NCBI GenBank assembly: GCA_964568735.1
Contig: CAZMRF010000022.1
Span: forward strand, 3,652-67,651
DNA: 64,000 nucleotides
Reading direction: 5' to 3'
From: CAZMRF01 sp964568735
Lineage (GTDB): Bacteria; Acidobacteriota; Polarisedimenticolia; JACPZX01
The stretch's first letter is position 1, and each line of letters begins with the position of its first letter. A program made the translations under genes and the position numbers. This document shows positions 8,671-16,320 of this stretch, piece by piece. The notes under the pieces were generated by a model. It had not been told where the DNA came from, searched no databases, and saw nothing but the letters and a program-made list of their open reading frames with translations.

Positions 8671-9059
8671 CTCGCCACCGAGCCCGAGGTCTCCCAGAGC
8701 CTCACCTCAGCCACGGGCAGACCCCTCTCCCTCGCCACATCGAAGATGAGCCGGGCGATCGCTTCGGCGGTCGGGTTCATCTCCATGAGGAAGACGGGCT
8801 CCCCCGCCTGCCCCAGCAAGGACACGAGCGGATCGTCGCGTCGGAGGATCGTCTTGTGGTCGATCGTCTCCGAGATCCATCCACGGACAACATCGCCGAT
8901 GAGGTCGAAGTCCTCGACCATCGACCGCGCGTCGAGCGCTTCGGCACGAAGCAGGATTTCGGCGCGCCCGTTGTGGCCGTGGAGGTTCCGGCACTTCCCC
9001 TCGTAATCCATGAGGCGGTGGCCGTAGGAGAACTCGATGGTCTCGCTGACCGTGTACAT
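8655..9059 (-). CDS. queD: 6-carboxy-5,6,7,8-tetrahydropterin synthase family (QueD/PTPS)
   Basis: A 134-residue 6-pyruvoyl-tetrahydropterin synthase-fold enzyme. Zinc ligands are His14 (SYGHRL) and His27/His29 (CRNLHGHNG); Cys23 is the expected catalytic thiol. 'VEDFDLIGDVV', 'DHKTILRRDD', 'MNPTAEAIARLIFDVA' and the C-terminal 'LWETSGSVASY' fit QueD, which converts dihydroneopterin triphosphate to carboxytetrahydropterin on the way to queuosine and other 7-deazapurines. The frame extends upstream, but the ATG at 9059 matches the family length (about 120-140 residues). No other queuosine gene is in the window. A pterin-pathway PTPS role cannot be excluded. Confidence 0.88.
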   Translation of the reverse strand: MYTVSETIEFSYGHRLMDYEGKCRNLHGHNGRAEILLRAEALDARSMVEDFDLIGDVVRGWISETIDHKTILRRDDPLVSLLGQAGEPVFLMEMNPTAEAIARLIFDVARERGLPVAEVRLWETSGSVASYSSS

Positions 9060-9186
9060 GGGGTCCGCGTGGCACGCTAGCATAGGGTTGATTGCGCGGA
9101 AAGCGCGGGAGTAGACTCCGACTCGGCCGTTCTCCTGTCCCGCGCCGTCAGGCACACCATTGAAACCGCCTCTTCGCAGGGATTCC

Positions 9187-10227
9187 ATGCTCGCCGTCGT
9201 CAAGCCGGCCCCGGGTCGGGGGCTCGTGCTCCAGGAAGTGCCCTCGCCTCGTCCGGCCAGGGGCGAGGCCCTCATCCGCGTCAGCCGCGTCGGCCTGTGC
9301 GGAACCGACCTTCATATCTACCACTGGGATACGTGGGCCCAGAGCAGGATCCACCCTCCCCTCATCATCGGCCACGAGTTCTCCGGCGTCATCGAGGAGG
9401 TCGCGCCGGGCGTCGAAGGGCTCCAGCCCGGAGATCGGGTGACGGCGGAGGGGCACATCGCCTGCGGAGCGTGCCGGCAGTGCCGGACGGGACAGAGCCA
9501 CATCTGCCGTCGGGTGAAGATCATCGGCGTGGACGTGCATGGCGCCTTCGCGGGGCTGATCTCCATGCCGGCCGGGAATGTCTGGAAGCTGGACCCGGGG
9601 ATCTCGATGGATGCGGGAGCGCTCCACGATCCGCTGGGCAACGCCTTCCACGCGGTGATGTCCACCGACGTGAGGGGGAAGCGCGTTCTGATCCTGGGCT
9701 GCGGCCCCATCGGGGTCTTCTGCATCGCCATCGCGCGGGCGACGGGCGCGACGCTCGTGATGGCCTCGGAGGTTTCCGCGCCCCGGCGCGAGATGGCCCG
9801 GCGGATGGGTGCCCACCTGGTCATCGATCCTGCAAGCGAGTCTCTGGAGGAGGCCATCGCTCGTGAAACCGGCGGCGAGGGCGCCGACGTCGTCCTGGAG
9901 ATGTCCGGCAACCCCGGGGCGATCCAGCAGGCATTCCGGGCGGTCCAGGACGGAGGCGAGGTGGCTCTCCTGGGCCTTCCGAACGAGGAGGTGCCCCTGA
10001 ACATCTCCCGCGACCTCATCTTCAAGGGGGTCACCGTCCGGGGGATCGTCGGGCGCCGCATGTACGAGACGTGGCACCAGATGCGCTCCTACCTGCTCGC
10101 CGGCCTCATCGACCCTACGACGGTGATCACGCACCGGTTCCGGATCGACCAGGTGGAGGAGGCGATGCAGGCGATCGCCTCCGGGGCCGGAAAGGTCCTC
10201 TTCAACCTCGAGGAGCCCGCGCCATGA
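9187..10227 (+). CDS. tdh: L-threonine 3-dehydrogenase
   Basis: A 346-residue zinc-dependent medium-chain dehydrogenase that oxidises L-threonine to 2-amino-3-ketobutyrate with NAD. Catalytic zinc ligands are Cys38 (GLCGTDLH) and His63-Glu64 (GHEFSG), at the positions known from E. coli Tdh. The structural zinc site is CGACRQCRTGQSHIC. The Rossmann motif is GCGPIG. The ATG at 9187 is chosen over a TTG at 9160 on family alignment, with AGGGA upstream. Its TGA overlaps the ATG of kbl by 4 nt, so the two steps of threonine degradation to glycine and acetyl-CoA are translationally coupled. Confidence 0.93.
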   Translation: MLAVVKPAPGRGLVLQEVPSPRPARGEALIRVSRVGLCGTDLHIYHWDTWAQSRIHPPLIIGHEFSGVIEEVAPGVEGLQPGDRVTAEGHIACGACRQCRTGQSHICRRVKIIGVDVHGAFAGLISMPAGNVWKLDPGISMDAGALHDPLGNAFHAVMSTDVRGKRVLILGCGPIGVFCIAIARATGATLVMASEVSAPRREMARRMGAHLVIDPASESLEEAIARETGGEGADVVLEMSGNPGAIQQAFRAVQDGGEVALLGLPNEEVPLNISRDLIFKGVTVRGIVGRRMYETWHQMRSYLLAGLIDPTTVITHRFRIDQVEEAMQAIASGAGKVLFNLEEPAP

Positions 10228-11414
10228 ACGAAGCCTTCAAGAACAGGCTCGCCGCCGAGATCGGAAGGATGAAGGAGGATGGGGTCTACAAGCGGCTCAA
10301 CTACTTGAGGTCGCCGCAGGCGCCCTGGGTGGAGATGGAGGGCCGGGGGCGGGTGCTCGTCCTCTCATCGAACAACTACCTGGGGCTGTCGGCCCAGCCC
10401 GAAGTCATGCGGGCGGGGCGGGAGGCCATCGATACATGGGGGGCGGGAACCGCCTCGGTCCGGTTCATATGTGGAACTTTCTCGATCCACCGCAGCCTCG
10501 AGGAGCGCCTGGCGGCCTTCGTCGGGACCGAATCCGCCCTCAGCTACGTCTCCTGCTGGAACGCGAACACGGGCCTCACGCCGACCCTCCTCCAGGAGGA
10601 GGACGCCGTGATCAGCGATGAGCTGAACCACGCCAGCGTCATCGACGGCGTGAAGGCCACGAAGTGCACGCGAAAGGTTTATCCGCACAGCGACATGAAG
10701 GCGCTCGAAGAGGCCCTGCGCGAGACCGCCGGCTGCCGCCACCGCTTCGTCTTCACCGACGGCGTCTTCAGCATGGAAGGCGATCTGTGCAGGCTCCCGG
10801 ACCTCGTGGATCTCGCGCGCCGTCACGACGCGGTCCTCGCCGTGGACGACTCCCACGGCACGGGAGTGATGGGGGCGACGGGGCGCGGCGTCGCCGAGCA
10901 CTTCGGGCTGGTCGGCCAGGTGGACGTGCTCACCTCGACGCTGGGCAAGGCCCTGGGCGGGGCGGCGGGCGGCTTCACGGCCGGCCCTGCGGCGCTCACG
11001 GATTACCTCACGCAGAGATCCAGGCCCCAGCTCTTCTCCAACGCACTGCCCCCCACGGTGGCAGCCTCTTCGCTGGCGGCGCTCGAATACGTCCAGGCGC
11101 ATCCGGAGCGCGTGCGAGCCCTGCACGAGAACGCCTCCTACTTCCGCGAGAGGCTCGCGGAGAAAGGATTCCGGCCCCTGAAGAGCGAGACACCCATCGT
11201 GCCGATCATCGTCGGGGAGACGGCGCTGGCCATCCGGATGAGCGAGAGGCTCCTCGAGGAGAAGGTCTTCGTGACGGGCTTCGGGTTCCCGGTCGTGCCG
11301 AAGGGCCAGGCCCGCCTCCGCTGCCAGGTCTCCGCCGCTCATACGCGCGAAGATCTGGACTTCGCTCTCGAGGCGATGGTCCGGGCGGGTCGGGGCCTCG
11401 GCCTATTGAAGTAG
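10224..11414 (+). CDS. kbl: Glycine C-acetyltransferase (2-amino-3-ketobutyrate CoA ligase)
   Basis: A 396-residue fold-type I PLP enzyme of the alpha-oxoamine synthase family. 'SSNNYLGLS', 'GTFSIHRSLEERLAAF', 'DDSHGTGVMG' and the PLP lysine Lys242 in 'TSTLGKALGG' are all present. Placed directly after tdh with an ATGA overlap, it should cleave 2-amino-3-ketobutyrate with CoA into glycine and acetyl-CoA. The sequence alone could also fit 8-amino-7-oxononanoate synthase; the tdh partner makes Kbl the better call. The next gene starts 1 nt after its stop codon. Confidence 0.93.
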   Translation: MNEAFKNRLAAEIGRMKEDGVYKRLNYLRSPQAPWVEMEGRGRVLVLSSNNYLGLSAQPEVMRAGREAIDTWGAGTASVRFICGTFSIHRSLEERLAAFVGTESALSYVSCWNANTGLTPTLLQEEDAVISDELNHASVIDGVKATKCTRKVYPHSDMKALEEALRETAGCRHRFVFTDGVFSMEGDLCRLPDLVDLARRHDAVLAVDDSHGTGVMGATGRGVAEHFGLVGQVDVLTSTLGKALGGAAGGFTAGPAALTDYLTQRSRPQLFSNALPPTVAASSLAALEYVQAHPERVRALHENASYFRERLAEKGFRPLKSETPIVPIIVGETALAIRMSERLLEEKVFVTGFGFPVVPKGQARLRCQVSAAHTREDLDFALEAMVRAGRGLGLLK

Positions 11415-11415
11415 A

Positions 11416-12198
11416 GTGAGCGTGAAGCCCGAAGCGAATCCGGTGAGGCTCGAGGTGCGCGACGGCATGGCCACGCTGCGCATCGGCGGGATCCATGGCA
11501 ACGCGATCAACGAAGCGCTGCTGGACGGGATAGAGGCCGCGGTGGAGGATGCGAGGGAAACGCACGGAGTCCGGGGAGTGCTCCTCGCCTCGTCCGGGAA
11601 GCTCTTCTCTCCCGGGCTGGATCTCCAGATCCTGATCGAGTACGACAGGCCCGCGATGAGAGCTTTCCTCGCCAAGTTCAGCCGCTGCATGCTGGCGCTC
11701 TACACCCTCCCGATGCCGGTCGTCGCTGCCGTCTCCGGCCACGCGGTCGCGGGTGGGTGCGTTCTCGCGATGACGGCCGACTGGCGCGTGTTGCGGCGAG
11801 GCGCGTGGATCGGCCTCAACGAGGTCAGGGTCGGCGTGCCGCTTCCCTGGGGTGTCGCGCAGATCATGAGGGAGGGGATCCCGGCCTCCCGCCTGGAGGA
11901 GGTCTGCCTCCTCGGCCTCAACTATGCCGACGAGTTTGCGATCGCCGCGGGGCTGGCGCACGAGATCCTGGACGAGGCGGGATTCGAGGCGGGCGCGCTC
12001 GCCCGCCTGGCCGACTTCTCCGAAAAGGACGCGCAGGCCTTCGCGAGGACGAAGGAGTACCTGCGTCACGCCACGGTTTCCAGGATCCGTGAGGGCGAGG
12101 AGCAGCACCGCGACGAGTTCCTCGACTGCTGGTTCTCCGCCGGAACGCGCGAGCGCATCCGGGCCATCGTGGCCGGCCTGAGGAGCCGCTCGACGTGA
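11416..12198 (+). CDS. Enoyl-CoA hydratase/isomerase family protein
   Basis: A 260-residue crotonase-fold protein. The oxyanion-hole motifs are 'LLASSGKLFSPGLDLQIL' and 'AVSGHAVAGGCVLAMTADWRVL'. The usual acidic catalytic pair of hydratases is not obvious ('GLNEVRVGVPLPWGVAQIM' carries one Glu), so it may be an isomerase, hydrolase or other crotonase. It starts with GTG one base after the kbl stop and its own stop overlaps the next start (GTGA), so it is the third gene of the tdh operon. Context suggests an acyl-CoA step, but the substrate is unknown. Confidence 0.85.
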   Translation: MSVKPEANPVRLEVRDGMATLRIGGIHGNAINEALLDGIEAAVEDARETHGVRGVLLASSGKLFSPGLDLQILIEYDRPAMRAFLAKFSRCMLALYTLPMPVVAAVSGHAVAGGCVLAMTADWRVLRRGAWIGLNEVRVGVPLPWGVAQIMREGIPASRLEEVCLLGLNYADEFAIAAGLAHEILDEAGFEAGALARLADFSEKDAQAFARTKEYLRHATVSRIREGEEQHRDEFLDCWFSAGTRERIRAIVAGLRSRST

Positions 12199-12644
12199 GC
12201 TTCCCCGGAGAGCCGGCCCCGCCGTCGAGGGCCTTCCCCTACCGGCTTGCCGTGCAGGCCACGCTCAGGGACAGCGACGGCCTCGGACACGTCAACAACG
12301 GCGTCTACCTCGCGTGGCTCGAGGAGGTCCGCACGCGCTACGTCTATGACAGGCGGGGCCTCACCGAGCTGGCCGAGATCGACTTCATCCTGGCCTCCGC
12401 GCACCTCGACTTCCGCTCCCCCGTCCTTCTCCACGAGGTCGTGGATCTGTGGTGCGGCCCCTCGCGCGTGGGGCGCAGCTCCTGGGAGATCTCCTACGAA
12501 GGGCGATCCCGCCGCGACGGGCGGCTCGTCGTCGAGGCCTCGACCGTGCAGGTCCAGTTCGACTACACGACCCGGCGACCCGCCTCCATCCCCGCGGACT
12601 GGCGCCGGATCCTCGAGACCGATCTCCTGCCGCCGGTACCCTGA
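12195..12644 (+). CDS. Hot-dog fold acyl-CoA thioesterase (4HBT family)
   Basis: A 149-residue single hot-dog domain protein. 'ATLRDSDGLGHVNNGVYLAWLEEVRTRYV' is the 4-hydroxybenzoyl-CoA thioesterase/YbgC signature, with the aspartate (RDSDGLGHVNN) that usually acts as nucleophile or base. 'LDFRSPVLLHEVVDLWCGPSRVGRSSWEISYE' supplies the beta strands. The start is GTG, overlapping the crotonase stop by 4 nt, so it ends the tdh-kbl-crotonase-thioesterase operon. It likely releases a CoA thioester made by its neighbours; the exact acyl group cannot be told from sequence. Confidence 0.87.
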   Translation: MSFPGEPAPPSRAFPYRLAVQATLRDSDGLGHVNNGVYLAWLEEVRTRYVYDRRGLTELAEIDFILASAHLDFRSPVLLHEVVDLWCGPSRVGRSSWEISYEGRSRRDGRLVVEASTVQVQFDYTTRRPASIPADWRRILETDLLPPVP

Positions 12645-12815
12645 GGGGCACTACCGCGATTCGATATCGCGAGGCCCTTCCCGGAGTCGCGAGCGGGCGG
12701 CACTCGTGGGCCGGAGGGTCGCCCTTCGGTGGCTGGAGGCACCCGCCGTGCCGTTGGCGCGGGACGACCCTCGAACCCGCGCAACAGTGGTCGGCGAATG
12801 CTCTCTGAGGGCTCT

Positions 12816-13898
12816 TCAGCGGTCCGGGCGGCGAACGCGGCTGATGCTTCGGGAGTCGCCGCCGCGGCGGCGCACGGCGATGAGCTCGGCCACGATGCTG
12901 ACGGCGATCTCGCCGGGGTTGTCGGCTCCGATGTCCAGTCCGATCGGCGCGTGGAGGCGATCCAGGGCCTCCCGGCTGAACCCCTCGGCCGCGAGCTTGG
13001 CCTTGAGGATCGCCACCTTGCGGGCGCTCCCGATCATCCCGATGTAGGCGGCCGGGCTTCCAAGGAGCTTGCGAACGACTCTCTCGTCGTGCTGGTGGCC
13101 GCGCGTCACGACGACGAGGCTGGTATGGCGATCGACGGGCAGGCCGGCTCCCGCCTCATCGAAGGAGATGACCCGCGTCTCATCGGCGTCAGGATGGCGC
13201 GCGCGGCTCGCGAAGGCCTCCCGGTCGTCCACGACCATCACGCGGAAGCCGGCCGTGGCGGCTACTCTCGCGGTCTCCCGCGAGACGTGGCCGCCGCCGA
13301 AGAGAATGAGAGTGGGAATGACGGGGATCGACTCCATGAAGACCTTGCCGGCCCCCTCGACCTCGTCGATCCGGAAGCCGTCCGATCCCATCAGCGCCGC
13401 TGCCGCGTCCCCCACGCGCCGATCGGCGCCGGAGTCTCCGAGGGAGCCGACGGCGGCGCCGCTTCCGAGCACGACCTTCCCGGCCGCCCCCTCGCGGGGC
13501 CCCGCCAGGGCCGTCGCCATCACCGCATCCTCCCGCCGCTCGAGGAGCACCGCACAGCGCTCCATCACGGGGATGACGGGGCCCGGCCGCAGCGCCTCCG
13601 TGAGGATCTCGACGGTCCCGCCGCAGTTCAGCCCCTCGGCACCCGCCTGGCTCTCGGTGAGGACGAACCTCTTGAGGATGGGAGAGCCGTCACCTTCGAG
13701 GGCTTCGCGCGCTCCCGCGTAGACCTCCGCCTCGAGGCACCCGCCGCCCACCGTACCCCTGAGCGTGCCGTCCGGCAGGACGAGCATCTTCGAGCGGCGC
13801 GACATCGGAAGCGAGCCGCTGGCGGAGACGATCGTGGAGAGGGCCACGCGGCTTCCGCCCGCGAGGACGCCGAGGGCCTCCCTGATGAGCTTCAGCAT
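12816..13898 (-). CDS. xdhC: XdhC/CoxI family molybdoenzyme maturation factor
   Basis: A 360-residue protein with both XdhC_CoxI domains. The N-terminal part has 'STIVSASGSLPMSRRSKMLVLPDGTLRGTVGGGCLEAEV'; the C-terminal part is a Rossmann fold beginning 'LILFGGGHVSRETARVAATAGFRVMVVDDRE' and containing 'VVVTRGHQHDERVVRKLL' and 'YIGMIGSARKVA'. XdhC proteins bind molybdenum cofactor and help its sulfuration and insertion into xanthine dehydrogenase or CO dehydrogenase-type hydroxylases. It stands alone here, but CoxE-like and CoxD-like genes lie 5-8 kb away on the same strand. No hydroxylase subunit is visible. Confidence 0.9.
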   Translation of the reverse strand: MLKLIREALGVLAGGSRVALSTIVSASGSLPMSRRSKMLVLPDGTLRGTVGGGCLEAEVYAGAREALEGDGSPILKRFVLTESQAGAEGLNCGGTVEILTEALRPGPVIPVMERCAVLLERREDAVMATALAGPREGAAGKVVLGSGAAVGSLGDSGADRRVGDAAAALMGSDGFRIDEVEGAGKVFMESIPVIPTLILFGGGHVSRETARVAATAGFRVMVVDDREAFASRARHPDADETRVISFDEAGAGLPVDRHTSLVVVTRGHQHDERVVRKLLGSPAAYIGMIGSARKVAILKAKLAAEGFSREALDRLHAPIGLDIGADNPGEIAVSIVAELIAVRRRGGDSRSISRVRRPDR

Positions 13899-14015
13899 CG
13901 AAATCGGGTCTCAACGGCGAGAGTAGGCAGCCACCGGCAGGAGTGTCAAGGCTCGCATTCCTCATGCACGCCGGCGCTGGACTCGAAGCGCCGCCCCGTG
14001 ACAGGATGGGCCCCC

Positions 14016-14630
14016 ATGTCCAAGGAATCCATGAGCGAGATCCTGCCAGGGGTCTTCACCTGGGGGTTCGATTCACCGGAGAAGCGGATTCGATTCAACG
14101 GCTGGTACCTGGCCACGCCCGGGGAGCCGATCCTCGTCGATCCACCCCCGTGTCCGGAGTCCATCATCGAGGAGATCGAGCACAGAGGCGTCCCGCGCGC
14201 AATCCTGCTGACGAACAAGGACCACACCCGGGAGTCCGACAACCTGGCCGGCCGCTTCCGGGCGCCGATCCTGATCCACCAGGCCGACGCCCCGCTCGTC
14301 AGCCGCCGCATCGGGGGGGTCTTCAAGCACGGAGACGATCTGCCCGGAGAGGTGCATGCAATCCGTATCCCCGACGGCAAGTCGCCCGGCGAGACGGCTT
14401 TCCTGATCCGGCGCGTCAACGCCGTCCTCCTCGGCGATGCCCTCATCGGGAAGCCACCCGGGCAGCTCAACCTCCTCCCGCCCGAGAAGTACGCCGACGT
14501 GTCGAAGGCGCGCGAAGGGATCCGCAGCCTGCTGAAGTACTCCTTCGACGGAGTGCTCGTAGGCGACGGCGAGTCGATCCCCCGCGGCGGCCGGAGGGCC
14601 GTCGAGGATTTCCTCGCGAGAGCGAACTGA
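14016..14630 (+). CDS. Metallo-beta-lactamase-fold-like protein lacking the usual metal motif
   Basis: A 204-residue protein with the layout of MBL-fold proteins: 'LPGVFTWGFDSPEKRIRFNGWYLATPGEPILVDPPPCPESIIEEIEHRGVPRAILLTNKDHTRESDNLAGRFRAPILIHQADAPLV'. Where active members have HxHxDH, this one has 'NKDHTRES', so most metal ligands are missing. A later 'VLLGDALIG' matches the strand bearing the bridging aspartate. It may be a non-hydrolytic or altered member. The ATG at 14016 is chosen; the frame extends far upstream only because it runs antisense to xdhC. Function unknown. Confidence 0.65.
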   Translation: MSKESMSEILPGVFTWGFDSPEKRIRFNGWYLATPGEPILVDPPPCPESIIEEIEHRGVPRAILLTNKDHTRESDNLAGRFRAPILIHQADAPLVSRRIGGVFKHGDDLPGEVHAIRIPDGKSPGETAFLIRRVNAVLLGDALIGKPPGQLNLLPPEKYADVSKAREGIRSLLKYSFDGVLVGDGESIPRGGRRAVEDFLARAN

Positions 14631-14759
14631 TCAGGCGACCGCGGTCCCCGGTCACGCTCGCGCCTCTGTCTCCACACGGACCCGGAAGTGCGGTGCCCGG
14701 ATCGCGGGCTGGAGGAGAACGGGGGCCTTCCTCCCGTTGCGGCACGGGAGTCTCCTGGT

Positions 14760-14789
14760 TTGACAGAGAATCGAGCGTCTCCGTATACT
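14760..14789 (+). promoter_or_regulatory. Strong sigma70-type promoter of the TPR gene
   Basis: TTGACA (14760-14765), an 18-nt spacer and TATACT (14784-14789). Transcription would begin around 14796, about 14 nt before the ATG at 14810. No Shine-Dalgarno fits in so short a leader. Confidence 0.75.
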
Positions 14790-14809
14790 CGAACTCCCGC
14801 GACCCCGTC

Positions 14810-15286
14810 ATGAGCAAACGTGACCGCGCGCTCGACCTGTTCCAGCAGGCCTACGAGCAGCAGATGAAGGGAGAGCTCGATTCGGCCGTCTCCCTCTACA
14901 AGCAATCCATTGCAGTCCTGCCCACGGCCGAGGCCCACACCTTTCTGGGCTGGACCTATTCGTTCCAGGGGCGCTACGAGGAGGCCATCCGAGAATGCCT
15001 GGAGGCCATCCGCGAGGATCCCGAATTCGGCAACCCCTACAACGACATCGGCGCCTACCTCATCGAGCAGGGCCGCTACGACGAGGCCATCCCCTATCTG
15101 CAGCGCGCCCTCGTGGCCAAGCGATACGAGACCAAGCACTACCCGCACTTCAACCTGGGCAGGGCCCTGGAGAAGAAGGGGCGGTGGCTGGAGGCGATCG
15201 CGGAGTACAACGCGGCGCTCGGCATCGATGACGAGTACGTGGCCGCCCGGCGGGCCCTCCGGGGCCTGCAAGCTCTCCTGAACTGA
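14810..15286 (+). CDS. TPR repeat protein
   Basis: A 158-residue soluble protein made of about four TPR units: 'ALDLFQQAYEQQMKGELDSAVSLYKQSIAVLP', 'AEAHTFLGWTYSFQGRYEEAIRECLEAIREDP', 'GNPYNDIGAYLIEQGRYDEAIPYLQRALVA' and 'HYPHFNLGRALEKKGRWLEAIAEYNAALGIDDE'. There is no signal peptide. It probably acts as a protein-interaction scaffold; the partner is unknown. The promoter lies directly upstream and gives a very short leader. The following oxidoreductase gene starts 17 nt after its stop, so they may be cotranscribed. Confidence 0.87.
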   Translation: MSKRDRALDLFQQAYEQQMKGELDSAVSLYKQSIAVLPTAEAHTFLGWTYSFQGRYEEAIRECLEAIREDPEFGNPYNDIGAYLIEQGRYDEAIPYLQRALVAKRYETKHYPHFNLGRALEKKGRWLEAIAEYNAALGIDDEYVAARRALRGLQALLN

Positions 15287-15303
15287 CCGGAGCCCCGCTG
15301 CCT

Positions 15304-16320
15304 GTGAGAATCCTCATCTACGGCCTCGGCGCCATCGGCCTGGAATGCGCGCGCGCGGTCGCCCGGACACCCGGGCTGACCCTCGCGGGAGCCGTCGATC
15401 TGGATCCGGCCAAGATCGGGCGCCCGCTCCGCAGCCTCATCGGTGCCCCCTCCGCGAAGCAGCCGCATCTCCCCGCCACCCGTATCGTCGCCGCGACTCT
15501 CGGCGAAGCCCTCCGGAAGGGGCGCGCGGACGTCGTCATCCACACGACCCAGTCATCGCTCGAGGCGACCTGGCTTCAGCTGGCCGAGTGCGCGGCCGCC
15601 GGCCTGCCGATCGTCTCCTCCACCGAGGAGCTGTCGTACCCGAGGGCGGTGGCTCCCCGGCTCGCGGCGAAGCTGGACAGCGTGGCCAGGCGGCACAAGG
15701 TGGCGATCCTCGGCACGGGCGTGAACCCGGGCTTCGTCATGGATCTCCTGCCCATCGTCGCCTCGGGAGCGACGCGCAACGTGAGGAGAATCCGTGTCGA
15801 GCGCATCCTCGACGCGGGAAAGCGGCGCACCCCGTTCCAGCGGAAGGTCTGCGTCGGACGCTCGCCCGCGGAGGCGCGCAGGCAGCTCAGCGCCGGCGGA
15901 GGGCACGTGGGGCTCGAGCTGTCGGCCGCCCTCATCAGCGAAGGATGCGGCCTCCCCTTCGACACGATTCGCTCCAGCGGCAGCCCGGTCATCGCCCGCC
16001 GCCCCCTGCGTTGCGCGCTCGGCACCATCGCGGTGGGGCAGGTGGCCGGGCTGAAGCAGAGCGTCAGGTGCCTCCGCGCAGGCCGGACCGTCATCTCGCT
16101 CGACATGGTGATGGCCGTGGGCGCCGACGACCCTCACGATGCCGCCATCATCGAAGGGGACCCTCCCGTCCACCTCAGGGCCGTCGGCGGGATCTTCGGC
16201 GACAGCGCCACAGTGGCGACCCTGCTCAATGCCATCCCCCGCGTCGTGGCGGCGACGCCGGGGCTCCACACCATCCTCGATCTGCCCGTGCCCCGCACCT
16301 GGACGCCCCGCCCGCGCTAG
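15304..16320 (+). CDS. DapB-like NAD(P)-binding oxidoreductase
   Basis: A 338-residue protein. An N-terminal Rossmann fold (ILIYGLGAIGLECARAV) is followed by 'VVIHTTQSS', 'AAAGLPIVSSTEELSYP' and 'ILGTGVNPGFVMDLLPIV'. This is the architecture of dihydrodipicolinate reductase-like proteins and of 2,4-diaminopentanoate dehydrogenase. It is longer than DapB itself and lacks an obvious DapB substrate-binding motif, so it is probably an amino-acid or related dehydrogenase of unknown substrate. The start is GTG. Its TAG stop shares the palindrome CTAG with the stop of the convergent RNB gene. Confidence 0.75.
   Translation: MRILIYGLGAIGLECARAVARTPGLTLAGAVDLDPAKIGRPLRSLIGAPSAKQPHLPATRIVAATLGEALRKGRADVVIHTTQSSLEATWLQLAECAAAGLPIVSSTEELSYPRAVAPRLAAKLDSVARRHKVAILGTGVNPGFVMDLLPIVASGATRNVRRIRVERILDAGKRRTPFQRKVCVGRSPAEARRQLSAGGGHVGLELSAALISEGCGLPFDTIRSSGSPVIARRPLRCALGTIAVGQVAGLKQSVRCLRAGRTVISLDMVMAVGADDPHDAAIIEGDPPVHLRAVGGIFGDSATVATLLNAIPRVVAATPGLHTILDLPVPRTWTPRPR

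Noticed and set aside
10224..11414. Biotin synthesis enzyme BioF
   Set aside because: Same fold and motifs, but the ATGA overlap with tdh and absence of other bio genes support Kbl.
12655..12671. CGCGAT-TCGAT-ATCGCG inverted repeat after the thioesterase gene
   Set aside because: Only 6-bp arms and no T-tract; too weak to call a terminator in this GC-rich sequence.
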